Part shown: positions 45,441-57,279 of the stretch, piece after piece
How the letters are laid out: the number at the start of each line of letters is the position of its first letter
Position numbering within the stretch: the stretch's first letter is position 1
Assembly (NCBI RefSeq): GCF_000003195.3
Contig: NC_012870.2
Span: 33,128,706 to 33,192,705 of the forward strand
DNA from: Sorghum bicolor
Lineage: Eukaryota > Streptophyta > Magnoliopsida > Poales > Poaceae
Direction: 5' to 3'
Length of the DNA: 64,000 bases
Notes under the pieces: generated by a model
The model's input: the letters and a program-made list of their open reading frames with translations, nothing else
What the model was told of the DNA's origin: nothing
The model's database searches: none
Position numbers and translations under genes: made by a program

Positions 45441-46095
45441 AATTATCTAGAGGAGATCGAAGCACCGAGTCAGGTATGGAAAATGAAGATAACTATACAT
45501 GAAGAGGAGGCGCTGCCGGAAGTACCGACTACGCCACCCAACGAACCTCAGGACAATTGAGAAAATGGAGAGTCCCGTTCGAAGGACTTAAAAACACCGA
45601 ACGCCTTGCCAAGAGATAAACTTGGTAGTTATCCTTTCCCTTTCAATTATTTTAAACAGTTTGCTTAGTTAATGATGTTCATGCTATCCTAAAAAGAAAA
45701 TAAAAAAAATATGAAAAAACAGTAAGCCCCTGTGATTATACGAGTGTCATAAAACCCATAAGTACATTCATTGTGGTGGCATAAAAATAAAATAAATATT
45801 TTTCTGCTTTATAAAAATGAAAATGAAAAACAGGGAGTAATATTTATTAAGGAGTCTCAACATGATAAAAGCTAGATATTTATGCTAACACTTAACCAGT
45901 TCCACAAGCTTTGGTGTCTATTTGAACTCCACAGAATTTAAGAATCAAGAAGACTGGCAGACGGAGGACATTCTAATCGCTGTCAGAATGCTGCTGACTT
46001 TCAAATACACATCTGCCACCAGCTAGCTACATCAAGAGAAATTACGTCAAAATTCAGCTTGGGGGAGAGCACCCCCATTTATCTCGATAAGTATT

Positions 46096-46118
46096 TCTAT
46101 CTATCTATCTATCTATCT
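46096..46118. repeat. Tetranucleotide microsatellite (CTAT)n
   Basis: About six tandem CTAT/TATC units; a short (AT)n run follows at 46188-46197. Both lie in non-coding sequence of the B element. Confidence 0.85.
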
Positions 46119-46919
46119 TTATACTTATATTATTTTAGAATATAAATATACATAACTATGAAAAACCAAATAAAGAGTTTGTGCTTATATATATATATCT
46201 TTTGCTTAGTGTGTTTAATAAATAAATAAAGTGGCTATGCTAATCTGTATCTTAACAATAAAACTCTAGCATGGATATGATGAATAGTTGCTCTGCCTAA
46301 TTTGCACATTTTAAGTTCTCTCTCAAGTTTAGATATAACTGTTATAATTTAAAGCTTGCTCTAGACCTAAACTTATGGGATGAAAACTTGATCTGAAGTC
46401 TAAGTTGTTAACGGATATGATATGGGAAGGCTGAGCTGCTGTTTATCTGTTTCTAGAGATGCTAGAATTCTGGAGAATTTTATCTTTGAAAATCTTTAAA
46501 ATGTTGCATGATGAGTTCCTGTATGATGAGAGTTTAAATTCATACCACAGCCATATTTACATGCTTGCTAGACTTTGAGCCACACATTTACTATTTACTG
46601 CTTATGAGCATTGAGTGTGGTCAAGCTGTGTAGACCCTTAGGAGCTTGTCATGTGGTTAAATCAAGATTTCACTTGCACGTTCACTCATATATACTACTT
46701 CTATTCCGGAAGTACCATCCACATATATCCACCCATTTCCATCTCCAGAATCACCCTAAAAATATTCTACTCCTAATCCGGGAGAGAATAGCCAAAAATA
46801 TCTCTGTTTTTCCCTTGTGAAATAAATGCTCAAGTTATCTTGTTACTACCACTTGCTATATTATCTCAAGAGATGAGTGCTTATAAAAAAATAAAAAAAA
46901 AAGAGAAAAAAAATAAATA

Positions 46920-46955
46920 CGAGGAAATAAAAAGGAGCAAGTGCTCGGAACCTCG
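46920..46955 (+). other. Conserved RNA hairpin SL1 (B copy)
   Basis: Outer stem CGAGG/CCTCG and inner stem GAGC/GCTC with AAGT loop. Matching structures are at 32019-32054 (A, with a G-U pair in the inner stem) and 63592-63627 (C, outer stem one pair shorter). Confidence 0.6.
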
Positions 46956-47767
46956 AAAGAAAAGAAAAAGTGAGACGAGAGGTAAAATAGACAAGTGTCC
47001 GACAGTAGAATTAGGGGTACAAGATACCCACCTGAGAGGAAAGAAAAAGAAGAGCATCTCATTCTCCTCATAAAGTTTCAAAAAGCAAGGAAGGTATGTA
47101 TCCCCTCAAAGAGCAAAGTAGAATTAGACTTCCACCACCATTGTTTCCACCATTGTTATCACCATTGTCACCATACACCATTCATTCGCCACACATGCAC
47201 ATCTTGATTAAACTTATTGATTTGTTTCTTTGGATCCATGGTTTGACTATGCAATAAATGTCTTGTAAGTATGTATACTTTATCTCCCACCTATGAGCTC
47301 CAGATATTAAAGCCTTATTAGAGTAGGGTGAGAGAGAAGGCAATGTCACTATGCTTTATACCACAAATACTACATATCTTGAGAGAAGGCATATACCATC
47401 ACTGCCTTGGTAAGGATCCAGAAATACCACAAAAGAGAGATCTGAGAGAATCATACAAGGAATCTCTAAGTTTTATTTAAAAATCTGCAAAAACCCCAGA
47501 GCTATAGCTGATCAAGAATAAGAGACATGGCACTTGACTAGACTGTTCTATCTTTTAACTACTCAAGACAGAAGTGACAGTTACAAGTCCCATGGTGAAG
47601 GTAAAGTAAGTAAGTTTTAAGTCTTGACAGTTTACTCTAACTCAGAGATAAGATCTTATTTAAAAAGCATGTGTACCGCCAATTTTTTAAAATATTGTAA
47701 CAACTTATGATCCATAGCTGAGTCTATCCTTGCTTAGGGACGAGCATGAGGTAAGCTTGGGGGAGTT

Positions 47768-49420
47768 TGTTGACGGTCCTTAAGTATCAAATTTAATTAT
47801 CAAATAAACAAAGAAAAGGATCCAAATGAAATCAACATCTAGACTTAGGGTTTTATATGATAGAATTCCACGAGTTTTGGTGTTTGTCTATTTCTGCAGG
47901 GGGTTATCAGGAAATACGGAAGAAAGACCCACACGTCGGGATTACATAGAGATATTAACGTGCAACGCAATTATCTTACATCTAGAAGACTCCAGAAGCC
48001 ACGAGACCGAAGCGGAGGCGAAACGGGGCCAGAGGCAGTGCGCCCGCCCTCCTGCCCTGGGCGCCCGCCCCCTCTAGGAGTCCAATCAGGACTCTACTTC
48101 GTGGGAGATCTCCACCGACCTAAAGGATGAATCTAAACCATACAATCTATGTCGGTTTGATCCAACGGCCCATATTCACTTGAAGGGACTATAAAACCAG
48201 ACCCCCTGGCCCCTGGAGGAGAGAGCCTCTCAACCCTAATTCATTGTTCTTCAAGGGAGAAGAAGCCTCTGATCAAGATTAGAGCCACCACATCAATTAA
48301 ATATCTAGATTAGCATAGCTACATAGGATTAGAACTAGAAGAAGTCAATCTTCGATTGGTTTCCGGATCTGTCAGGAGGATTCTTGGTAATTCTCTAATT
48401 GTGCTCCTAATTGCTTTCTAATTATCTTTGTTCTTCAATATTATGAATATGACTTTGTTCTACTTCAATATATTGCTTATGACTTTGCTCCACTTGCTTA
48501 TATTCAAGATTATATTGTTCTTGGTTTATCATAGTTATGTACTTGGCTTAGTTAGATTAGATCTATATACATGCTTAGGATCGTATAGCGTTTATCCATC
48601 GGATCCATGGGTAAATGATAGATATTGTGTAGGCGTGGTGCTTATACCGTATTTATCTGCGATTGTACCCAATATGCCAGATCGTGGGGTGGTTCGTGAT
48701 AGTGACAGCTTCATTGATTCTTATATAGTCCCCCTCTCGTGTATTGGGCTGGCAGAGCAACATTATTACAGGGGAGTGATTGCTATGTTTCTCATATTCC
48801 TTGCTAATATCACTATGCATGGGCGTAGTCTTGTCTCACAATGATTGCTAAGTATGCTTGCACTAACTATGATATGCTAGACTATATAGTTGAGAATAAC
48901 TTAGGGAATATTCTCGTAGTTCGTTCTTATACCATGCTAATGACTTTCTAGAGTATCTAATTGAGGTGATTATCATATTTATTATGTGGCTAGATCAGAT
49001 TAGTTATCCTTGTCACTATTATTATTTCATATATCTTTTATGTGACACTTATCCCTATATGAAGAGTTAGATATAATGTTCTCAAATATACATGCAATGA
49101 TAGATGCTCAATCTCATATTCTATTCTGTAATCAATATTGATGATTGCTAATCCCTTCCCAGTGGTAAAAATATAAATAACGATACCTGGAATACTTCCC
49201 GGTTAAAATGCTACATCGGTATTAATCTGTGCGCTTGCAGATCCCATTCATTATTTATTTAGAAGAGCAATTGCATATTTGAATACCGCGTCTCTTATAT
49301 CATGCTGGGGATGACAACTTGGCTTAAGTGGTGTGAGGGATAGGTTTGGCATTTTTGGCACCGTTACTAGATTTAGAGTACTTAGTCTACTTTTGGTAAT
49401 GATGTTAAGAATACCCAACA
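47768..49420 (+). repeat. 3' LTR of the B element
   Basis: 1653 bp. Both GC motifs are present (a degraded one near 48038 and GGGCGCCCGCCC at 48059-48070); TATAAAA lies at 48190-48196. It is followed by the right target duplication GTGGG and the rest of element D. Confidence 0.95.
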
Positions 49421-51013
49421 GTGGGTATAGATGTAATTCTAGGTATGAAGTGGATGAGTGGCAACGGAGTTCTTATCGACACCACCACTCGTGTAGTGAT
49501 GTTGAGAGACCCGAATACCAAAGAGGCGTTCTTAGTGCAACTTCCTTGGGATATTCATATCCATAGCACGATGAATGCAGTTACATCTAGGACCATCAAG
49601 GATATTCCAGTGGTGTGTGAGTTCCTGGATGTATTCCCTGATGATTTACCCGGGCTTCCTCCAGATCGGGATGTGGAGTTCAAAATTGAATTGATCCCAG
49701 GTACCGCTCCTATCTCTAGAAGACCATATAGAATGCCACCAAATGAGCTAGCTGAGCTTAAGACCTAGTTGAATGAGTTGTTGAAGAAGGGTCTTATCCG
49801 TCCTAGTTCTTCTCCTTGGGGTTGTCCGGCTATCTTTGTGAAGAAGAAGGATCAGGCCTTGCGCATGTGTGTGGACTATCGTCCCCTGAATGCGGTGACC
49901 ATCAAGAATAAATACCCTCTTCCTCGCATTGATATCTTGTTTGATCAGTTGTCTAAAGCTAAGGTATTCTCCAAGATTGATTTACGATCTGGGTACCATC
50001 AGATCAAGATCCGTCCTGAAGATGTACCTAAGATAGCTTTCTCGACGAGGTATGGGTTGTATGAGTATCTCGTCATGTCCTTCGGTCTTACAAATGCACC
50101 TGCTCACTTCATGTATCTCATGAATTCGGTGCTCATCCCCGAATTGGACAAGTTTGTGGTGGTCTTCATTGATGATATCCTGGTATATTCTTGCAATGAA
50201 GAGGAGCATGCAGAGCATCTGCGTGTGGTGTTGTCACGTTTGCGTGAGCATCAGCTTTATGCTAAGTTCAGCAAATGAGAGTTTTGGCTGAAGAAAGTAC
50301 CTTTCTTGGGCCATGTCTTATCTGAAGAAGGCATATCGTTAGATCCAGCTAAGGTGCAAGAAGTGCTGGATTGGAAAGTTCCAACTTCGGTGCACGAGGT
50401 TAGGAGTTTTCTGGGGTTGGCAGGGTATTATCGTCGATTCATTCCGGAATTCTCAAAGATATCCAAGCCTATGACTCGCCTACTCTAGAAAGATTTGTAG
50501 TTTGTGTGGACGCCGGAGTGTGAAGAGGCATTCCACAAGTTGAGGACACTGCTAACATCGGCTCCTGTCCTAGCTCAACCTGATATCGGAAAGCCCGATG
50601 TCTTCTGTGACGCGTCAGGTATTGGTCTGGGCTGTGTGCTGATGCAGGAAGGTCGTGTTATCGCATATGCCTCGCGCCAACTTCGAAAGCATGAGGTAAA
50701 TTACCCTACTCATGACTTAGAATTGGCTGCAGTTGTTCATGCTTTGAAAATCTGGAAGCACTATTTGTTGGGTAATCTGTGCAATATTTACACGGATCAT
50801 AAGAGTCTCAAGTACATCTTCACTCAACCCGAATTGAACATGCCGCAACGAAGGTGGCTTGAGTTGATTAAAGATTATAATCTACAAGTGCACTACCATC
50901 CGGGCAAGGCAAACGTGGTTGCAGACGCCTTAAGACGGAAAGCGCACTGTCACGCAGTTCAGGTGGAAGATCCATTATTGTCACATCTTATGCACCCACT
51001 TGTGCTCAGCTAG
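49421..51013 (+). pseudogene. pol: D protease end, reverse transcriptase and RNase H (broken)
   Basis: One frame throughout, with TAG at 49766, TGA at 50276, TAG at 50486 and 50498, and TAG at 51011. RT motifs are [52 protein letters not shown] and the catalytic FIDDILVYS. The segment [18 protein letters not shown] and the thumb [19 protein letters not shown] follow. RNase H has [37 protein letters not shown] and [11 protein letters not shown]. Most stops stand where CAG, TGC or AAG is expected. Integrase should follow, but B3 inserted at 51073. It shows no chromodomain because the C-terminus is absent. Confidence 0.9.
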
Positions 51014-51072
51014 ATTTCTCTGGAGAGTACTCTTCGCAATCGAGTCATCAAATTGCAGCAAACCGATGTGGG

Positions 51073-52726
51073 TGTTGACGGTCCTTAAGTTTCAAATTTA
51101 ATTATCAAATAAATAAAGAAAAGGATCCAAATGAAATCAAGATCTAGACTTAGGGTTTTATCTGACAGAATTCCACGAGTTTTGGTGTTTGTCTATTTCT
51201 GCAGGGGGTTATCAGGAAATATGGAAGAAAGGCCCACATGTCGGGATTACGTAAAGATATTAACGTGCTGTGCAATTATCTTACATCTAGAAGACTCCAG
51301 AAGCCACGAGACCGAAGCGGAGGCGAAACGGGGCCAGAGGCAGGGCGCCCGCCCTGTCCTACTGGGCGCCCGCCCCCTCCCTGAGTCCAATCAGTACTCT
51401 GCTTTGCGGGAGATCTCCACCGACCTAAAGGATGAATCTAAACCATACAATCTATGTCGGTTTGATCCAATGGCCCATATTCACTTGGAGGGACTATAAA
51501 ACCAGACCCCCTGGCCCCTGGAGGAGAGAGCCTCTCAACCCTAATTCAATGTTCCATCAAGGGAGAAGAAGCCTCTGATCAAGATTAGAGCCACCACATC
51601 AATTAGACATCTAGATTAGCATAGCTACATAGAATTAGAACTAGAAGGAGTCAATCTTCGATTGGTTTCCAGATCTGTCAAGAGGATTCTTGGTAATTCT
51701 CTAATTGTGCTTCTAATTACTTTCTAATTATCTTTGTTCTTCAATATTATGAATATGACTTTGTTCTACTTCAATATATTGCTTATGACTTTGCTCTACT
51801 TGCTTATATTCAAGATTATATTGTTCTTGGTTTATCATAGTTATGTACTTGGCTTAGTTAGATTGGATCTATATACATGGTTAGGATCGTATAGCGTTTA
51901 TCCATCGGATCCATGGGTAAATGATAGATATTGTGTAGGCGTGGTGCTTATAACGTATTTATCTGCGATTGTACCCAATATGCCAGATCGTGGGGTGGTT
52001 CGTGATAGTGATAGCTTCATTGATTCTTATATAGTCCCCCTCTCGTGTATTGGGCTGGCAGAGCAACATTGTTACAGGGGAGTGATTGCTATGTTTCTCA
52101 TATTCCTTGATAATATCACTATGCGTGGGCGTAGTCTTGTCTCACAATGATTGCTAAGTATGCTTGCACTAACTATGATATGCTAGACTATATAGTTAAG
52201 AATAACTTAGGGAATATTCTTGTAGTTCGTTCTAATACCATGCTAATGACTTTCTAGAGTATCTAATTGAGGTGCTTATCATATTTATTATGTGGCTAGA
52301 TCAGATTAGTTATCCTTGTCACTATTATTATTTCATATATCTTTTATGTGACACTTATCCCTGTATGAAGAGTTAGATATAATGTTCTCAATTATGCATG
52401 CAATGATAAATGCTCAATCTTATATTCTATTCTGTAATCAATAGTGATGATTGCTAATCCCTTCCCAGTGGTAAAAATATAAATAACGATACCTGGAATA
52501 CTTCCCGGTTAAAATGCTGCATCGGTATTAATCTGTGCGCTTGCAGATCCCATTCATTATTTATTTAGAAGAGCAATTGCATATTTCAATACTGTGTCTC
52601 TCATGTCATGCTGGGGATGACAACTTGGCTTAAGTGGTGTGAGGGATAGGTTTGGCATTTTTGGCACCGTTACTAGATTTAGAGAACTTAGTCTACTTTT
52701 GGTAATGATGTTAAGAATACCCAACA
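51073..52726 (+). repeat. 5' LTR of B3
   Basis: 1654 bp. Two complete GC palindromes (51343-51354 and 51364-51375) and TATAAAA at 51495-51501. A 138-codon frame lies at 51734-52150, also open in the LTR at 47768. Confidence 0.95.
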
Positions 52727-52734
52727 AGAATTTT

Positions 52735-52752
52735 TGGCGCCGTTGCCGGGGA
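52735..52752 (+). other. Primer-binding site of B3
   Basis: TGGCGCCGTTGCCGGGGA, an exact complement to the 3' end of plant tRNA-Asp(GUC). Confidence 0.93.
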
Positions 52753-52886
52753 AGGTTGATTACTAATCAGGAATAGAATAAAAGATTTTGAGCTATCATT
52801 CGCATCACTAATATGATTGAGCTTATCTATTCTCTCATACAGTTTTACCCCGATATTTTTCTATTTTATCTTATGCAGGGGAATGT

Positions 52887-55409
52887 ATGAATAGAAGACA
52901 TCTTCTAGGAAATTTTGTTGACAATCCCAAAGCATTATTCAAGAAGACGAGAGCCAAGAAGAGATCATCAACACTTCATGAAGAAGCTTCATCCAATCAA
53001 GAAGATCACCGGAACTTGTCTTCAGAGTTCGAGGCCATGGCGAACAAATCAATCCGCGAGTTCTCAGCTCCCACTACGGACAACATCCGCACTGGACCTG
53101 CTGCAGAGATCGATGGAAACTTTGAGCTCAAGCCTGGACTTATCAACATGGTGCAATCCAATCAGTTCTGTGGGAAGGCACACGAAGATGCTAGTGCTCA
53201 TTTACAACACTTCCTAGAGATTTGCAACACATTCACCATATCAGGAGTTTCCAAAGATGCTATACTACTTCGCCTCTTCCCATTTTCACTGTTAGGAAGA
53301 GCGAAGCAGTGGTTCTACGCTACAAAGGAGAAGAATACTACGTGGGCACTCTGCTCAACAAACTTCCTGGTAATGTTCTTTCCCATGGGCAAGACCAATG
53401 CTCTCTGTGGGAAGATTACATGTTTTCAGCAACAAAATGATGAATCTGTTCCAGAAGTATGGGAGCGCTTTCAAGACTACATCCTAGAATGTCCCCATCA
53501 TGGAATGGAGAGTTGGCTATTGATGCAGACATTTTATCATGGGCTCAGCAACAGTGCCCGAGAGACCATGGATGCTGCAGCTGGAGGAGCATTCTTATCA
53601 CTTACTATACCACAAGCCACAGCTCTTGTGGAGAAGATGGCGTCCAACCAAAGCTGGAATGAAGAGAGGACCCAGACACGCAAGAGAGGTGGAGGTATGC
53701 ATCAGCTGAAGGAGGTAGACATGCTGTCTGCAAAGCTAGACCTGCTCATGAAGAAGCTCGACGATAGAGCTGGAGACAAGAAAGAAGTTATGCACATCTA
53801 CGACTCTCACATGACTTGTAAGGAGTGTGGAGACACTGGACACTCAGGCAACCACTGCCCTGAGATACTTGAGGATGTGAACTACATCAACAACAACAAC
53901 AATAACTACTACAACCATCCTCAACAAAATCAAGGTTGGAATCAACACAGGCCTAACTACTCAGGTAATTATCAAGGTAATAATTCTTACAACAATAATA
54001 ATAATTTTCCACCTCTGAGAGAGTTAGTGTCTAATCAAGGAAAGCTAATGGATAACCTATCTAAGAAATTGGCATCTAATGATAAAATGCTAGAAAATAT
54101 AAATAATAGAATGGATAATTTCTCTACTGCCATCAAGAATCAAATTAGCTTTAATAAAATGATTGAATCTCAATTAAATCAAATAGCTGCTGCTGTTCCT
54201 ACTACTAACCCCGGTACACCATCACAACCGGAAGGATTAGAATCTGCAAATCTTGTAGACATGTTTGATGCAGGTAATTGGAGTAACCCCGTCACTGAAT
54301 TCTCTACTGACCTTATGCCGGTCAAGAGAGGCGATCCAGGACGCCCCGTCATCCCGATCTCCATCGGCATGGTGGACGTTCCGGAAGCACTCTGCGACTT
54401 TGGCTCCAGCGTCAACATTATACCCAGGGTACTCTATGAAAAATTCTTTACATATCCTTTATTAGAGACAACCATGTGTTTGCAGTTTGCAGATCAGACG
54501 ATAACTTTTCCAAAAGGAATAGTGAGGAACCTTTGTGTCCGAGTTGGTACCTTATATGCCCCAGCAGACTTCGTAGTGGTAGAGACCGGAAATGATGAGA
54601 GAGCACCTATCATCTTAGGGAGGCCATTCTTGAACACCACGGGAGCTATCATCTACGCCAGTGCTGCCATGATCAGTTTCTACGTCAAAGGGAAAAAGGA
54701 GACATTTTTCTTCAAGAACAAGACTACACAAATTCCAGATCAATCCAGACGTAAATCAAGGAAGAGGACCAACAGGAGAAACAGGAACAAGCAAGTGTGG
54801 ACCGAGTCAGCTAAGATGGTCACTGTAGTCCATGGAGGCCAAGGTCATCAACTTAAGTCACCGTTTTTGACCAAGAAGGACGACCCAGGAATGCCAAGCA
54901 TTTACTGCTCCATACATGGATATAGCTTCTACAAGACGATTTGTGACACCAGATCGGGCGTCAACATAATGGCCGCAGTCACCTATCGGCTCTTGTTTGG
55001 AACCATGCCACTAAGACCAACATACATTCAGCTCTAGATGGCAGATCAGACATTTCGAGAAGTTAAAGGAATAGTAACTGATGTCTCAGTCAAAATAGAT
55101 GATCACTTTGTCTGCACAGACTTTCAAGTTGTTGACATGGGAGAAGATGAATACGATCCACCCATCATCCTTGGAAGACCGTTCCTCAGCACCGTTAAAG
55201 CAATTATCTACATTGGAACCGGAGAAGTCCATATGCACTTCCCCTCAAAGAAGGTACGCCGTTATTTTATTGACCCTGATTATATCGTTGAAGAATCTAA
55301 GCAGGTAAGGAAAAGACGCAACCGCAACCAGAGGAGGCAGATCATCAAGGACGGATGGGCAGACTATGACGGAGAAGTTGTAAGGTCAGAAGACGTTGAG
55401 TTTAAATAG
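52887..55409 (+). pseudogene. gag-pro: B3 gag with zinc knuckle and two protease domains (one TAG)
   Basis: The best copy of the B gene: the ATG at 52887 to TAG at 55407 is one frame of 840 codons with a single stop at 55035-55037, where B1 has CAG. Order by residue: Gag core about 80-250 (ELKPGLINMVQSNQFCGKAH, FPFSLLGRAKQWFYATKE); zinc knuckle C311-x2-C314-x4-H319-x4-C324; Asn-rich spacer about 335-375; heptad-like helix about 380-440; protease 1 about 480-600 with CDFGSSVN (Asp 504); basic linker; protease 2 about 650-800 with CDTRSGVN (Asp 687). The Gly of the second Asp-Thr-Gly is Arg here, probably damage, because B1 has Gly. No RT follows. Predicted role: particle formation and processing. 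Confidence 0.9.
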
Positions 55410-56036
55410 AATTATCCAGAGGAGATTGGAGCACCGAGTCAGGTATGGAAAATGAAGATAACTATACAAGAAGAGGAGGCGCTGCCGGAAGTACCGACTA
55501 CGCCACCCAACGAACCTCAGGACGATTAAGAAAATGGAGAGTCCCGTTCGGAGGACTTAAAAACACCGAACGCCTTGCCAAGAGGTAAACTTGGTAGTTA
55601 TCCTTTCCCTTTCAATTATTTCAACTAGTTTACTTAGTTAATCATGTTCGTACTATCTTAAAAAGAAAATAAAAATGTGAAAAACAGTAAGCCCCATGTG
55701 AGTAGACGAGTGGCATAAAACCCATAAGTACATTCACTGTGGTGGCATAAAAATAAAATAAATATTTTTCTGCTTTATAAAAACAAAAATATAAAAACAG
55801 GGAGTAATATTTATTAAGGAGTCTCAACACGATAAAGGCTAGATATTTATGCTAACACTTAATCATTTCCACAAGCTTTGTTGTCTATTTGAGCTCCACA
55901 GAATTTAAGAATCAAGAAGACTAGCAGACGGAGGGCATTCTAATCGCTGTCAGAATGCTGCTGACTTTCAAATACACCTCTGCCACCTGCTAGCTACATT
56001 AAGAGAAATTACGTCAAAATTCAGCTTGGGGGAGAG
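55410..56036 (+). other. 3' non-coding region of B3 (truncated)
   Basis: It matches 45441-46068 of the B element. A splice-donor-like AG|GTAAAC lies at 55583-55590. It ends in the internal G-tract CAGCTTGGGGGAGAG (56022-56036). The hairpins SL1-SL3 are missing from this copy. Confidence 0.75.
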
Positions 56037-57271
56037 TGTTGACGGTTCTTAAGTATCAATTTTAATTATCAAATAAACAAGAGAAAGGACCAATATGCAA
56101 CCAACACCTAGAATTAGGGTTTGATCTGACAGAATTCCACGAGTTTTGTTGTTTATCTGTTTCTGCAGGGGGTTATCAGGAAATAAGGAAGAAAGGCCCA
56201 CATGTCGGGATTACATAGAGATATCAACGCACCGCATGATTTTAGATCATCTAGAAGACTCCAGAAGCCATGAGACCGAAGCGGAGGCGAAACAGGGCCA
56301 GGCCCAGGGCGCCCGCCCTGGTAGCCTGGGCGCCCGCCCCCCTCTGGAGCCAGATCAGGACTCTTTTCGCTCGGGATATTCCACCGACCTATTGGATCAA
56401 GAAAAACATAGTACCACCTCGCCTATCGACCCAAAAACGCATAGAAGGGGAGAACTATATAAGCAAGGCCCCCCTGGCCCCTGGAGAAGACATGAAGAAA
56501 TTATCATAGAGACTGAGGGGTGCCCTCGAAGGAAAACCTCTTCTCTAATTAATATTTCTTTTCAGGCTTAGCAATCAATGTAAGGTAGAATTAGATCTTC
56601 TAGTTTCTACTAGATTGAGAGAGATAGAGTGGAGGTGTAGAGTGGATGAAGCCCGGCCTGTCGGTGTCTACTCCAAGCTTGTACCTGCGGGATCAAGTTC
56701 TCCTAACCCGAAGCTTGCTCCTAGGATTCTTGAGTAATTCGACTTCTAAATTCTAGTAAGTTCTTGTTTTATTGTTCTTATGGTTTATGAGTTTACTTTA
56801 ATCTCTTCGCGTAGAGTTTAGAGTAATCATTGCTGGCGTAAACGTGGTGTTTAGGCTGGGGTACTCATAGATATTCCTTGACTAGCTGGACCGTGGTAGT
56901 AGTGAGGAACGTGACAATTCCAAGCTACCTTTGTAGATCACATCTCGTTAGCAGGAAGGATAGGGTTTATAGGTGCGGGTCGAACATCCTTTGTGTTGTC
57001 TAGATTCCGTTAGCCTCCCCATTAGAACAGTAGATCATCCTTACCAAGGTTAGAAGGAGACTACGGTTGCAGTCTTCTCTATTTATCACTCACATCGAAA
57101 GACATTCTTTGTGCCTAAAGGTTAGTAGTAATAGACCGGTTAGTCAGATGCACTCTTTCTCCTAGTGGTAAAAAAATAAATACGATACTCTGGATAATTT
57201 CCCGGGTGAAGTGCTCACCGATATCCGTGCGCTTGCGGATCAATTCCTTATTGCGTTCCCAAATATCAACA
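56037..57271 (+). repeat. 5' LTR of C
   Basis: 1235 bp, TGTTGACGG...TATCAACA. GC palindromes at 56308-56319 and 56328-56339; TATATAAG at 56456-56463. Confidence 0.93.
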
Positions 57272-57279
57272 AGCATTTC

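Larger units (their letters stand above)
45441..47767 (+). other. 3' non-coding region of the B element
   Basis: No ORF of note. Features are a G-tract hairpin CAGCTTGGGGGAG (46055-46067) followed by ACCCCC, and hairpin SL1 at 46920-46955 (CGAGG/CCTCG around GAGC-AAGT-GCTC). SL2 lies at 46990-46999 (GAC-AAGT-GTC) and SL3 at 47016-47030 (GGGTA/TACCC). A conserved block (TGTAGACCCTTAGGAGCTT, near 46629) is shared with A near 31828. The polypurine tract is AAGCTTGGGGGAGTT (47753-47767). Confidence 0.75.
41120..49420 (+). mobile_element. Complete B-family element (gag-pro only) in D
   Basis: An 8.3-kb element with two LTRs, primer site, gag, two protease domains, about 2.3 kb of non-coding 3' region and a polypurine tract. 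It is flanked by GTGGG (41115-41119 and 49421-49425). No RT, RNase H or integrase is present, and no trace of them. It fits the class described in plants as terminal-repeat retrotransposons with a GAG domain (TR-GAG), here with added proteases. It must have used RT and integrase from another element, plausibly the C/E family, whose LTR start, primer site and hairpins it shares. Confidence 0.92.
33407..51072 (+). mobile_element. Element D: Tekay/Del-like Ty3/gypsy retrotransposon, interrupted
   Basis: D occupies 33407-41119 and 49421-51072. It has a 4.1-kb LTR starting TGTAACACCCC, a degraded initiator-Met-type primer site, ORF0, gag, protease, RT and RNase H. Integrase and the 3' LTR are not in the window. 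The large LTR with this start, the ORF before gag and the RT motifs fit the Tekay/Del (RIRE3/RIRE8-like) chromoviruses. The bases before it are TTATT, the expected duplication. Removing the B element and one GTGGG rejoins the protease-RT frame exactly. It is decayed by many nonsense codons. Confidence 0.85.
51073..56036 (+). mobile_element. Second B-family element (B3), 3' part missing
   Basis: 5' LTR, primer site, nearly intact gag-pro and the first 600 bases of the 3' non-coding region. It ends at 56036 directly behind the internal G-tract CAGCTTGGGGGAGAG, where the LTR of element C begins. The bases before its LTR are GTGGG, the same five as for the B element at 41120. Its 3' LTR is not in the window. 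Confidence 0.88.

Noticed and set aside
46096..46118. Possible CRISPR or satellite array
   Set aside because: It is a simple (CTAT)n microsatellite without spacers. No CRISPR array or bacterial features occur anywhere in the window.
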